From NCBI GenBank assembly GCA_029718625.1, contig CM056391.1, forward strand, positions 3,276,662 to 3,340,661: DNA of 64,000 nucleotides. Reading direction: 5' to 3'. Within the stretch, counting starts at the first letter, position 1, and the number at the start of each line of letters is the position of its first letter. Below are positions 37,277-49,230 of the stretch, in pieces. The notes beneath the pieces are model-generated. The model saw only the letters and a list, made by a program, of their open reading frames with translations. It made no database searches and was not told where the DNA came from. Both the position numbers and the translations under genes were made by a program. The DNA comes from Synaphobranchus kaupii. Lineage: Eukaryota; Chordata; Actinopteri; Anguilliformes; Synaphobranchidae.

Positions 37277-39110
37277 ATATTTCAGATCTTGTACCTTATA
37301 CACATTTACACCTAGACCCGGTCCAAGGTACCTGTCAACTCTAAATGTGATGTAGAAGGCCTGAGAGCTGTACAGGTGACAGCTGGCTCTGATGAAGGGC
37401 TCTACATACAAGGTGACCACCCACCTGGGTTATAATTTGAATCACCTTCAAGATCCCACGCTGGTCACATTCAATAGTTAAAAGGGATATTTCACCTGAG
37501 AAATTATTGCTATTCACTCATTCACTCTGAAAAATGTGCCTTGATCCATCAAAGACAGCTCTTAGATTTGATTAGTCCATCAAAAAGTCTCCACAAGGCC
37601 TAGTTTCAACGTGAATGGGAGTCTGTAGATCAAGCTAAGGTTCTCTTTTAAATTCTCTTTGAAATACCAAAGACAATAAACAACAAATGCCATAGTAGAA
37701 GTCATTTAGAGGCTGTAACAGAAGTTACAGACAAACTAGGCCAAAACTAGGCCTTGTGGAGCCTTCTCCGGTACCTTGGACCAGGTCAAGGTGTGACTGT
37801 ATAACCGTAAAATATGTCACACTGTCAGAAATATAAGTAGGTTTATTAATTAACAATATGACCTCTTTATCATTTGAAATTTTCATTTGAAACTTTGAGA
37901 GGGGAAAAAAGCTAAATGGGCCAGAAGCCGGGGAAATAGGACTTTAAAACAAGCATGTACGCAAGAACACACGTCTCATACTTAGATAGCAAAACACATG
38001 TCACGTGACCTTATTTCCAAAATGAATAAGATATGAATCATGAACTCACGGCTAATTAATCTCCATATTCAATCTGTTTAAATCCATTACTGTTGAGTGG
38101 TCCTGTGCTTTATAGAAGACACCAAATCACCTAGCTTACGCACGCTCTCTGGCCGATAGTGGAAGAACGTGAATCCTGTTTGTAAGTAGTTCTGTTGCTC
38201 AATCAGCTGGATTGATTCATGGAAATATACAGAGTGGAAATGTGACTACGGTGTAACAGCAAAGCTCATTTATAATTGCATTATGTGCTTCATGGTTTGA
38301 CTCATGTTTTGTGGTGTGATACCATCTATTTGCTTCCCCGCACATGTGAGAATATGATTCCCACATACATATTACATGTATCTTCTGAAAAAAGCACTCA
38401 AAGCCATGTTTTTCTTCCTTTTGTCTTATACGCTTAATTTCCTGTGAGCTTCATCTATCTTTCGTTACGCCCTAGGTGTTTCAGGTAAGCGTTCTGTGGA
38501 CAATTTGCCATAAAGCTTCACTTGTAAAATATCAGTCACTGCACTCGCTGACGGCGTTTTTGTAAGTATGGCTGCGCGTCTATTTTTGCATTTTTGAGTG
38601 TGAGCACGTGCTGAGCTCACAAGTCATTTTCTCATGCCTATGGAATAAAATCCAGCTTCCAACGGAAACAGTGGCGAATAGCGGAAAAAGCACGTCGCCA
38701 TTACAGAAGGAAAATCGTTTTTCGTAGCCGTTAGCCCATACGGGGATTTCAGCTAACAGTCGGCTAATGCTAGACTGCTGCCAGACACCAAGGCCATATC
38801 CGAATCAGTGCACTTGCCTACTATTGAGTATGCCAGTTGAGTATACTTTTGAAAAAAGCTGTTAAGTACGCGACAATTCAGAAGATTGAGTGTTCTTATT
38901 ATCCCCGGATTATATACTTATTTCTGGGTTTTCGCTGATAATAGTATGGGAGGACATTTTTCACATACTGCATGTCACTATACAGTATGCAGCAAGTACA
39001 GCATGCTAGTACACATTACACAGGACGTAGTAGATAGGGCTCTGATTCAGACACAGCCCAAGTCTTCTTCTATGAAACCTACTCCTCCCTCTGGTTGTGA
39101 TGGAAGACTG
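37277..39110. other. Unique intronic stretch
   Basis: No exon recognised. Sequence at 38790-39010 is full of TATGC/GTACA words and partly self-complementary, perhaps an old unclassified MITE. Confidence 0.35.
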
Positions 39111-39397
39111 CACTGCACAGTAAAAAACCAAAAACGAAGTCAATCGTAACAAGAAATGTAGTCTTATATTTAGACCTAAAATCTTATTTATATTACTTTT
39201 TTGCTAAATAAGACGAAACAATTAGGGTGAGGTAGTTTTACTCATTTCCAAATTTGCCAATGGGGTTTGATAATTTAACTTGTCAAGTAACATAAAACAA
39301 GATATTTTCTACTTGAGAGTAAAAAAAAAAAAGATTAAGTAAGTCTCATTAACAAGAATAAAACACTTGTTAAGACAAGACTATTTGTTTTGCAGTG
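39111..39397. mobile_element. Probable AT-rich MITE with CACTGCA ends
   Basis: Left end CACTGCACAGTAAAAAACC, right end GTTTTGCAGTG, interior dominated by AAGACAAG, CTTATTT and ACAAGAATA words, a layout common in fish non-autonomous DNA elements. No target duplication seen. Confidence 0.45.
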
Positions 39398-39642
39398 TGA
39401 GAAGCTGCTGTTCCTAAAGGTGTATAAGGGTCTAACTCAAGGCTATTTAACTGCCAAATCCGGCCCCAGAGATTAAAAAAAATGTAATTAAAATACATTT
39501 TCAGATGCGTGCAAATTTGTGGCTGCGTAACATCTGGACAGTGTCAGCCTACCTCACACTAGAGACAGTACTAACATATAATAATATAATATAACATAAT
39601 AGCATATGTTAAGTGCGTCTAATTTCTTTACACACCTGCATG

Positions 39643-40168
39643 GTGCCCTCCATAATGTTGGCGACGTCTGTGGATCACAGACTTCAAGCAGTCATTGCAC
39701 GCAAAGGCTCATGTGACGTTTCATATGCTGAAGAGAAAACCTGAGGCAACTAGCCCCCGAAACAAGCAGGAGCTCAAGATGGCTGCAGTACAGGCCTGGC
39801 AGAGCCTTCCCAGAGAAGATACTCAGCACCTGGCGATGTCTATGGGTCACAGACTTCAAGCAGTCATTGCATGCTAAGGATATATGACAAAACATGTACA
39901 AAACATGGATAAGTACAAAATATGACTACTTTCATTTTACATAACATAAATATGTCCCAAACATTCTGGTGCCCTGAAATGGGGGGGCTATGTATAAAAA
40001 GTGAACTACATAATTAATTAATGTACTAAAATGTATAAAACTGCCCTTTAATAAACGCTGAGAATCTGCACTTTGACCACATGTGAATTGTGTTTGTTTA
40101 CAAATCTAAAATGGTGGAGTACAGAGCCAAATCAAGAAAAAAATATTTGTAAACATTATGGAGGGCAC
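39643..40168 (+). mobile_element. Tc1-like element, internally deleted, with transposase remnant
   Basis: Perfect 17-bp inverted ends: GTGCCCTCCATAATGTT at 39643-39659 and its reverse complement at 40152-40168. Inside, codons at about 39720-39877 give HMLKRK, SPRNKQELKMAAVQAWQS and a terminal MSMGHRLQAVIAC, the C-terminal part of a Tc1-like DDE transposase. The N-terminal DNA-binding part and most of the catalytic domain are absent. A 50-base segment (from TCACAGACTTCAAGCAGTCA) occurs twice, at 39668 and 39839. Confidence 0.9.
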
Positions 40169-40259
40169 TGTTTCGTGTGAATAGGCCATTTATAAATTGT
40201 AGGAATAAATTAGACACATTTGTTTTGGCTCATATGGACCCCTGAAAAAAAGTAGTTGA

Positions 40260-41236
40260 AGAACCCCGATGTAGGTGTAGCCAGTCTGACCATAGTGGAG
40301 AAGCCTGATGTAGGTGTAGCCAGTCTGGCCAGAGTGGAGAACCCTGATGTAGGTGTAGCCAGTCTGGCCAGAGTGGAGAACCCTGATGTAGGTGTAGCCA
40401 GTCTGGCCAGAGTGAAGAACGCTGGTGTAGGTATAGCCAGTCTGGCCAGAGTGGAGAACCCTGATGTAGGTGTAGCCAGTCTGGCCAGAGTGGAGAAGCC
40501 TGATGTAGGTGTAGCCAGTCTGGCCAGAGTGACGAAGCCTGGTGTAGGTGTAGCCAGTCTGGCCAGAGTGGAGAACCCTGATGTAGGTGTAGCCAGTCTG
40601 ACCAGAGTGGAGAACCCTGATGTAGGTGTAGCCAGTCTGGCCAGAGTGGAGAACCCTGATGTAGGTGTAGCCAGTCTGACCAGAGTGGAGAACCCTGATG
40701 TAGGTGTAGCCAGTCTGGCCAGAGTGGAGAACCCTGATGTAGGTGTAGCCAGTCTGGCCAGAGTGAAGAACGCTGGTGTAGGTGTAGCCAGTCTGGCCAG
40801 AGTGGAGAACCCTGATGTAGGTGTAGCCAGTCTGGCCAGAGTAGAGAACGCTGATGTAGGTGTAGCCAGTCTGGCCAGAGTGATGAAGCCTGGTGTAGGT
40901 GTAGCCAGTCTGGCCAGAGTGGAGAACCCTGATGTAGGTGTAGCCAGTCTGGCCAGAGTGGAGAACCCTGATGTAGGTGTAGCCAATCTGGCCAGAGTGA
41001 AGCACGCTGGTGTAGGTGTAGCCAGTCTGGCCAGAGTGGAGAACCCTGATGTAGGTGTAGCCAGTCTGGCCAGAGTGGAGAAGCCTGATGTAGGTGTAGC
41101 CAGTCTGGCCAGAGTGACGAAGCCTGGTGTAGGTGTAGCCAGTCTGGCCAGAGTGGAGAACCCTGATGTAGGTGTAGCCAGTCTGGCCAGAGTGGAGAAC
41201 CCTGATGTAGGTGTAGCCAGTCTGGCCAGAGTGGAG
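40260..41236. repeat. 39-bp minisatellite, 25 copies
   Basis: Unit CCCTGATGTAGGTGTAGCCA followed by GTCTGGCCAGAGTGGAGAA. Length is constant at 39 (13 codons), so the array stays open in several frames on both strands (up to 390 codons). Variant units (GCTGGTG and CCTGGTG types) recur with fixed spacing, which points to duplication in blocks of several units. Lies in the spock3 intron. Confidence 0.98.
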
Positions 41237-41349
41237 GTGGATTCCATTCCCTGAAACTTCCCAAAAAGAGACCTGGTTTCGCTGATAAACACAAAAGCGT
41301 CAGTCCTGACATCACAGACGGGGGAAGCAGCCGCCCTCCTGCGCGTCTC

Positions 41350-41378
41350 CGGGGGGGGGGGGGGTGGAGTGGGGGGGG
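41350..41378. repeat. G-rich tract
   Basis: G13 then TGGAGTGGGGGGGG. Confidence 0.92.
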
Positions 41379-41379
41379 C

Positions 41380-42800
41380 ATCACCATCAGTAGCTCACTC
41401 ACACAGGTACTGGTTCTCCATTACGTGTGCCTGTCTCCTGCTGATGCTGTAAGCGCTGATTTTCATCTACAATTCTCATTCCTTCCCACATTTATCAATG
41501 CAAAATAGTAATGCATCTAATACCATATGTATGTATATATCTGCATACGGTATATATATTTTTTACGTTTCCTTTAGCAATTTTTTAAATATAAATTTGA
41601 CCTCATTTGAGCCTCACAGATAAAATATTCACAAGGTTTGTGTTCACAAGGAAAGAAAATAATGCATGAGAACTTAGCATGCTATTGAAATGGTGATTTT
41701 AATCAGTTGAAGCAGTGGGAAGAATTACAGCCGGTAACCTTTTTCTGCCTGACGACACACGCTAAGTTTGGGTTTTTACGCGGACGGAAGTCATGTTGGC
41801 GACCCAGTTGTGTGCAGAAGGAAAAGGGATAGGGATACTGTGATGTAGGAGGGGCTGTCTTCCTGATGGGATGTCAAATGTCCTGACTCGCGGTGGTCGT
41901 TAAGCACCCTTCAGCGCTTAACGCAAAGTGTTGGCCACTCCCTTTTGTCAGGGTCAAATTCCCAGTCTTATCGCCCCCCCCAATTTAAGTGCCCAGATAA
42001 ATCCTTCTCTCTCCATCTCAGTTGATGTGTATTGAGTACTCTCTGCCCATAATATCTGTTATGCATCATCTCGTTGAAGGCTACGCTTTGGTGGTGCTTG
42101 AGGTGAGCAACCCTGCGCCACCCACAGTGAAACTCTTTCAGAAGGCACTACACAAATGGAGTCCATTATTATATATGTATTTATTTATGTATTTATTCTC
42201 TCTTGTACTGTAGATTGAAGGCACTCGTGGGGAGTGTAGCTACATGTGGGCGGGGTAAAAGAAAAGCATCAGAAATGTGTGGCTGTGTGGCTGAGATAAG
42301 TTTTTTGAATCGTATTTCTTTATTTTTTTATTCCGCAAATTCACGCTCTTATTCAAAATGTAATTTAAAAAAAAAATGTAATGCATAAAAGGTCTCACAA
42401 TACGCCCCCTTTTTTCAAAAACAGCCTTACATTTCTCCTTCCGGAATGTTCTTCGTTAATCAAGTCAGGCCTGATCTGATGAGAGCCCAAATGTGCTTTG
42501 AAGCCTGAAACTTCTGTACTGCTGTAGGAAGCGGAATTTAGAGTGAAATTAGGAAATCGCATATTGGCTTCTGCCATTAAGTGGAAAAAAAATATATGTT
42601 TGTGCTCATAACCAGAATGGCACAGGAATGCTGAGATCTTCCTGGGATACCATTCTTCTGCTGCTTTTCACATGCCTGTCATCTTGAGGTTTGATTGACG
42701 GAGAAACGTTATTGGATAGTAGTAACGGTGTCACTGTGGACATGTGTACAATCATGCACTGTGAATGCAGAACTGGGTTTTTCTTTTATCTCTCGCATTA
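41380..42800. other. Unique intronic stretch
   Basis: AT-rich sequence with short TATATA and TTTAT words. No exon or repeat recognised. Confidence 0.4.
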
Positions 42801-42802
42801 AC

Positions 42803-42861
42803 ATTCCACCTGGGAAACAAACCTGCAACCTACTGGTAACTGGCCTAGTTTCTAACACCAC
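42803..42861 (-). mobile_element. SINE head fragment, reverse orientation
   Basis: CACCTGGGAAACAAACCTGC AACCT resembles the reversed B-box region, followed by the reversed GGAACTGG segment. It abuts the piggyBac-type MITE at 42866. Confidence 0.5.
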
Positions 42862-42865
42862 TTAA

Positions 42866-43036
42866 CCCTTTAAGGTGTGTATGATCACAAATATGTGATT
42901 GGAATGTTCTTAACTGAACATTCTAATGCTGATGTAACAATCACTGCTGGTAACTGAAAGCAATGGAGTTCTAGAACACTGACTTAGAATTTTGAGAAAA
43001 AATAAATAAATTCCAAAAAACCTGCTCTTCAAAGGG
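42866..43036. mobile_element. piggyBac-type MITE, copy 3, TTAA-flanked
   Basis: TTAA at 42862-42865 and 43037-43040. Ends CCCTTTAAGG and CTTCAAAGGG. Contains GGAATGTTCTTAACTGAACA and CAATGGAGTTCTAGAACACT, shared with copies at 25207 and 37142. 171 bases, non-coding. Confidence 0.88.
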
Positions 43037-43726
43037 TTAAAGCTCACCGTTGTATGAAAGGTCATACATAGCACACAGTCAGAAAGATGATTTGGAAACA
43101 AACATTTAAAAAAAGGCAAGGATCATCACACATACAGCTTCAAATCCTCTTGGCCCTTATAAAAAGCGGCAAAATATTTAGAGACAGTCTCCGTAATCAG
43201 GTCTCACTGGTAGCAGCTGGATGTGAGGGCACTCCAAGTGTACGAGGGCATCTTTGCATGCCGTGGGGCACCTGCACTCCACAATTCACTGCCTCTCTGG
43301 ATTTTCAGCATGAAATTGCGAGAGCGACTGTCCTTGGACGACCGGTGTAACGCTCTCTCTCTCTCTCTCTCTGTCTTTGTGCATGTTGTAATAGCAGCGG
43401 ATGAGGAAGCAAGTGCGATTCTTTTTTAATACTTTAAGTAGTGCATCTGGATGCCAAGGTAAAGCCTGTAAGCCTGCCTTTCACACTGGGCCGACTTCGT
43501 GGTTACCATGGCAGCGGCGACTGTTACAATGTGACTGGCCTGTAGCTTCACCTCTCGTAGTCTCGGATTAATTATTACTTCTGTCACCAAGGGCACTGGT
43601 AATGCATAGCCTTAGATATCAATCTGACCACTCCACCCAGGATCAATAATGTACTGACTTATTCTTAGATAAGTGACAGTCCTTCCTTTCATTTCTGAAA
43701 TGGACTCCTCTATCAGCTGGCCTCCG

Positions 43727-44240
43727 CCATAGACTGTATAAAAATATGGACAAAGCCACTGTGACGTCACCCATTGCCTTTCCACGGCCTCGTAAAAACT
43801 GAATTGAAGCTCGGAAGTCTTTTTCGCCGCCCGTTTGTACAAACTGCGCCTGCTCCGTGGAGCCGAAGAGGACTCAACCTGTCCCTCTGATTGGTCCTGG
43901 CAGTGAGAATCATATAGAACCTATCTATGCCAGTGATCCCAGGACTCAACCTGTACCTCTGATTGGTCCTGAACAAATGTTAATACCCTGTCCAAACGAC
44001 ACAATATTTAAAAAAATCAGCACATGCACAGGCATTAGATGAAGGAAAGGCATCTATTGCAATTACATTTTTTTGTGTAAAAAATTTATTGACTGAGTAT
44101 TTTGACCACATTGCTGCCATTGACTTACATGGTGAAAGACCTATACTGGAGCCAACCGCAGTGGCGCTAGTGAGCAACAGCACCAGGAAGTGAGCTTCAG
44201 AACGAAAGCCCAGTCTTGGCCACTTGGCCTCTGCCAGTTT
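43727..44240. mobile_element. Unclassified interspersed repeat (low confidence)
   Basis: Starts AGACTGTATAAAAATATGG with GTGACGTCACCCATTG and later has TTGACTTACATGGTGAAAGA and CTGGAGCCAACCGCAGTGGC, words I associate with a dispersed fish repeat. A 28-base segment starting ACTCAACCTGT is present twice (43872 and 43944). Confidence 0.35.
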
Positions 44241-44586
44241 CTCTAGGTCATAGACCACATGCTGTTCATCACTTTCTAACATTTACCCTTAATTTCATCC
44301 TCTGCTAAAATCATATGGTTTTGTAAGTAGCACACAAAAAAAAGTAAAGATTGCTGAATTTTCTCTTATTGAAGAACGCCGTGCATTGTGGGTAATTGGA
44401 GTCTTGTCCTAACTGACAAGGAGCATGCAGTCTCCTAGTTATATCTGTCCATTATGCATTCATTATGTAGTTCAGTTCAGGGGTACCAGAGTTTAATTGC
44501 TAGGTATGAAAATGACTGAGTGCTTTATAGGAAAATAAATCTGTAGAGAATATTTCTAACCAGATCTACAATTTGCTGCCTTTTTT

Positions 44587-45084
44587 CATCCATCCACCCA
44601 TTATCTAACCCCTGGGTTTTCAAAAGGGGGTCCTTGGACCCCTGGGGTGAAGGTACTTGATATGCAATGACTATAGATATATAAACCTTATTTTGAAATA
44701 TAACCCTTTGTAACTTATGACGGGGGTCCCCCTGGGTGGGGGTCCCTGTATCTAACCTGCTTATTCCTGGGCAGGGCCACAGGGAGGGATGCTGGAGCCT
44801 ATCCCAGCATGCATTGGGCGAGAGGCAGGAATAGCCCCTGGACAGGTCACCAATCCATCGCAGGGCACACACACCATTCACTCACACACTCATACCACTC
44901 ATAGAGTATCCAATTAGCCTAACCTGCATGTCTTTGGACTGTGGGAGGAAACCGGAGTACCCAGAGGAAACTCAAACCGACACGGGGAGAACATGCAAAC
45001 TCCACACAGAAAGTTGCCTGGATTGGAACCCGGGACCTTCTTGCTGTGAGGCAACAGTGCTATCCACTGCAGCGCTGTGCTGCC
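44587..45084 (-). mobile_element. Complete tRNA-derived SINE, reverse orientation, with MITE insertion
   Basis: On the minus strand it starts GGCAGCACAGCGCTGCAGTG, has A-box-like TGGATAGCACTG and B box GGTTCCAATCC, then CTCCGGTTTCCTCCCACAGT, and ends in a GGATGGATG tail. Target duplication TGCTGCCTTTTTT at 44574-44586 and 45085-45097 (13 bp) shows both ends are intact. A 139-bp element has inserted at 44610. Confidence 0.93.
44610..44748. mobile_element. hAT-type MITE inserted in the SINE
   Basis: 139 bases flanked by the 8-bp duplication TATCTAAC (44602-44609 and 44749-44756). Ends are GGGTTTTCAAAAGGGGGTCC (left) and GGGGGTCCCTG (right). The left terminus seems mutated from the usual CAGGG. 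Confidence 0.85.
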
Positions 45085-45117
45085 TGCTGCCTTTTTTAAT
45101 ATAAAAAATTGTAGGAA

Positions 45118-45445
45118 GTGTGTGTCTGTGTGTGTATGTGTACATGAATGTGTTTTCATTCATGCATGTGTGTGTGTTTGCGTGCATGTGTGCTTGCATG
45201 TTTGTGTGTGTGCGTACGTGTGCTCCTGTGTGCATGTGTGTGCATGAATGTTTGTGGATGCATTTATGCGTGTGTGTCTGTGCTCGTGTTTGCGTGTGTG
45301 AATGCAGTTTCATGCTTGCATGTGAGCATGCGTGTTTGTGCATTCCTGTGCGTGTATACATGTTCATGCGCATGTTGGTGTGCGAGCGTGCGTGCGTGTC
45401 CATGCGTTTGTGTACGCACGCATGTATGCGTGTCGTGTGTAGGGT
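45118..45445. repeat. TG-rich cryptic repeat
   Basis: About 320 bases of TGTG, TGCATG, GCGTG words without a strict period. Open frames here (Cys/Val-rich on plus, His/Thr-rich on minus) are low complexity. Confidence 0.85.
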
Positions 45446-47456
45446 AAGAGTGAAATGGGCCCGCGGTGGCAATTCATTCCAGTTCAGTTAAGCAGTGTTC
45501 TGCTGAAGGGCCCAGAAAGCATTAGAACCTTCTAGAGCCGCGCAGCCACCAAGTCCGCCAACTGCCGCTCTTTGTCCTGCTGTCCTCGGCTATTTGTGTC
45601 ACCAGGAATGAAGGTGAGCCGCCGCGGCCCAGAGCCTCCTCTCCATAAACAGATACAACTTGTCATAACAGTCTCTTAGCTCCTACAACACTCGCCTCTG
45701 CCTTTCACATCACATCCTCTTCCTGTGCCTACTTGTGTGTGCCGATGCGTTAGCACACAGTGAAGCATGCTGGTCCTTGTAGTTCCGTAAAACGGCTAAA
45801 GGCCGTACTCGTTGGCCATTATGGAGTGTATGAATGCCATGCTCTGACACGTGTGTGTGCACAAACCGTTCTATTCTGCATGTTATGTACACGGTTATAC
45901 ACGTGTGCTCTTTCATGCATTTATGAGTGTTGATAATGCATTTCAGTATAAAGGCTTCATAAAATGTTAATCCTGCCAGGGTAGATTTAAGGGGGACCGG
46001 GCATCGAGTATGCTAGCGTCCTCCCTCTGTCCTCGGTACAGCAGCGCCACCTTAAATGACAACGATTTCACAATTTTCCGCGTTACCGCTGACAACACCT
46101 CATTACCCACTGCAACACACATTACTACGCTCTGGAAGTAAAAGGTGGAAGCCATTTTCCACATGTCTGCCTCTCTCTCTCTCTTTCAGTTTTGTAACCT
46201 AGCTTTCCCCACATGAAGAGCAGTAATTTATGCCCGCTCAAAAAAAAAACAAAAAAAAAAACATTATGGTTAGCGTTAGCATTTGCGTTAGTCTCCCATA
46301 TGCTTTTAGCGCTGCAGCATGTGTTCAATCACCATTTTCCATAATTATTATTATCATTGTTGCCGCTTTTTAATGCTTCACTGTACGGCTCTTGTAAGCC
46401 TCAGGTAGACTTGCTGCCCCTGCAAATCCATTTCACTTATTGCAAAATTTGCATGATTTTCTTTTAGGGAGGAGATCTACTGACGCGTGTTTACAGAAGG
46501 ATTTGGGTTTTTTTTAGACCAAGGCTTGAATTTGATTGATTCGAACGGAGCAGCGATTTGTCCGTGTAACACATTAGTAACTAAACTCCTGGGGCAAGAC
46601 TTTAGCCGGGGAGACTCAGTCCTTCATTATCCCGTTAAAAGCGCTAACGTACTGCACATGTATGCAGACGTGACCAAATGCCTGTGATTGATTTAGAAAC
46701 ATATTTATTTTTTGAGAATAAATCAGGCGAGCCTTTCCGTTTTCAAATTGCGTTTGTAAAAAAACCTCCGGGGTCTCTCGCTCACCGAGCTCAGAATAAT
46801 GGCCGTACTGTATGAATTCCCCAGCGGTTAGCCACAGTGTGGTCAAGATTAAGTTGCGCAAATAGGACATTTTGTACTTGCACACATGTGTCAAAGCCGA
46901 GGTCGTGGCCCTTCCAGCTCCTGCCATCTCTGATGTATCTGCTCGCTGATTTACTTCTGAAGCAGCTCTGGTCCCGGCGGCAGGAGGGTTACACTAAAGA
47001 TCTCTATGACAAAATGAATAAGATGGATCTGGAAATCCGAGATGTTGATGAGCACGGCGGTTCAGTTCAACCCTGAATTGTAAAGAGATTTCAGTTAAAG
47101 AAAGGTTATGAAATACTGGCACCCAAGTTGCCTGAAGTTATGTTCTCTCCATTAAAATGGCTTGGGCAGTGTTCATTGACTCCTTTGTTGTCATATGGCC
47201 ACTGGACAATATCAACTGTATGGCCTAAATTCAATCAGCTTTGTCCTTAACTTTGACATACAATTAAATGCAAATATGCATTTTGTTTCTTACAAACATA
47301 ATTTGGTGAGTTCGGCAAGTACTAAAACTATCTCTTCAAACTGAGTTTGTGTAGAAAAAGTCTTAACGCTTGCATCTGCCTGCAAGCCAAAGTTAAGGAC
47401 AAATATTGATTGAATACAGGCCATATTATTTTATTTTGAATGAATACCGCTTTACT
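45446..47456. other. Unique intronic stretch
   Basis: No repeat or exon recognised. The open frame 46837-47076 (plus) ends in a moderately charged segment but is not similar to any family I know and has no supporting splice signals. Confidence 0.4.
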
Positions 47457-47460
47457 TTAA

Positions 47461-47671
47461 CCCTTTGACAGAACCAGTCGCAAAGTGTTTGAGCTGCCAG
47501 TTAAATCAATCTGCAATTTCAGACTTCAGACAGAATTCCGTCTATAGCACAGAATTCCAGCATTGAACACGGAATAATCCTGGAATTCTTTGCTATAGCA
47601 AGACGTATGTTTTAATGCTGGAATTGCGTGCTGTAGATGATTTAACTGTTTAAATGGCGGCTCTTGAAGGG
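47461..47671. mobile_element. Probable piggyBac-type MITE
   Basis: TTAA precedes CCCTTTGACAG. The right end GCTCTTGAAGGG is followed by TTGA (one change from TTAA). The interior holds inverted GAATTCC and CTATAGCA words. Confidence 0.55.
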
Positions 47672-47964
47672 TTGAAGGGTAAAATGGCTCCCAAGGGAAA
47701 GGGAGTTTTGTTATTAATGAGGTGAGTGTGAGGAAGAATAGTTAATAACAGTAATACACAGTGACATGCAAGAGAAGGCGTTAAAAGTCAAGACCAGAAC
47801 ATTATTGCTTCTGTAGCCCTGAGAAAAGCTCTAAAACTGACTTCAGTCCTCAGTAAATATCCAGCTACTCTCTGGCTAATATGAGTGGGTGATACCTCAA
47901 ACTTTAAATACTACAGCAGAACAGTTTTGCCAAGAAATGATTATTATTATTAAGCAATAACTTT

Positions 47965-48329
47965 GCAGTAGGGATACATCAATACCATAATTATTTTTTC
48001 AGATCGAGTATGAGTACCAAGTACTATCTGATGCTGAGTACCGATAGGAGTACTTTTAATAATATTGCATTTACTGTTACCATAAAAGTGAGACCACTGG
48101 TTTCGAAGACCTTGGAGTGTGTATTAGTTTTCATAGATTTTTGTGTTACTTAGTTCCAATAAAATATAACATGGACTTGTAACCAAGTTTCAGTAAAAAA
48201 AAGCTGTGATCAAGTTTCTGTAAAAGATGTTACAAAAATGTCGGTATCGGTTCTGGGTATCAGATAATTTTTATTAGTACGAGTAGAGTACAAGAGCACA
48301 GTATCGGTATCGCTGCGTCGATGTTGCAG
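47965..48329. mobile_element. Probable hAT-type MITE with GATACC-rich ends
   Basis: Left GCAGTAGGGATACATCAATA, right CGCTGCGTCGATGTTGCAG, imperfect inverted repeats. The interior has GAGTATGAGTACCAAGTACT and inverted GTACGAGTAGAGTAC words. Target duplication not clear. Confidence 0.5.
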
Positions 48330-49230
48330 TTTTACCGTTTATTCAAATGAGTCTCCAGCGTTTATGTTTACAGCAATAGCAATGCGAGCAGACTTCCGTT
48401 TATTTCCATCACACGAGGCTAATATCCCTCACAAATACAAGGTCACAGGATAGACAGGCGTCTACCTGCCATCACAGCTAATCCTAAATCACGTCCATGT
48501 CACCGTGCCCATTATAATTTACGGCGTGCCCGGGCTCGTCTCTGTAGCAGGGCCAGCCTCTCCCCCCTCCACCTACCCTGCAAACACTCATTCCTGCTAT
48601 CAGATCAACGCGCTGGGCTTTTTTCAGCAGCCCTGGAACAGGAACGACGACGAGCTGGAAATGGCTACTCATTAAGGTCCCGGTGTTGTGGTTTCCTCTC
48701 TGAAAGCTAAACGGTGAAAGATGCTCGTTCTCCAATCAGGCCCTGTAAGGATTTTAAAGGAAACCTGCTGTAGAGTCGCTTTTAGAGAAAAGAAATTAAA
48801 AAAACATATACCCGGGAAAAGTATCTGGCCAGATAATTACAGACTCTTTGCAAAAGTAATTAGGAAAACCTTTATGCAAATGTAATTATGCAATTACTTC
48901 TTAAATTATGCAATTCATATGTTTGATAAGTATAAACATATATACTGTATATATATATATATAATATTTTGTATACAGTACAGGACACTGTGTATGGTGG
49001 CCCTTGTGGTTATTAGGCTAATAACCAGATGGATGCAGGTTCAAGTAACTTGCTTCTGTCACCCTGAACCTCTAAACCTGTATTGTTTGATTACCTGTAC
49101 ATGAATAGTATATAAAATAGTAAGCCCTATTACGAAACAGCCAGGTACTGTAAGTAACTTCATGCGGTGATTAGTAGCCTTAAAATCAATACATGCAAGA
49201 TATTGTGTGTTTTTCCCCCCTAAATGGCTT

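Noticed and set aside
40210..41402. Open frames of 271-390 codons on both strands
   Set aside because: They are translations of the 39-bp minisatellite, whose unit is a multiple of three. Four frames are open together and the products are monotonous.
46837..47076. 79-codon frame with a charged C-terminus
   Set aside because: Considered as a spock3 or foreign exon. It does not match the testican domain order and has no convincing acceptor.
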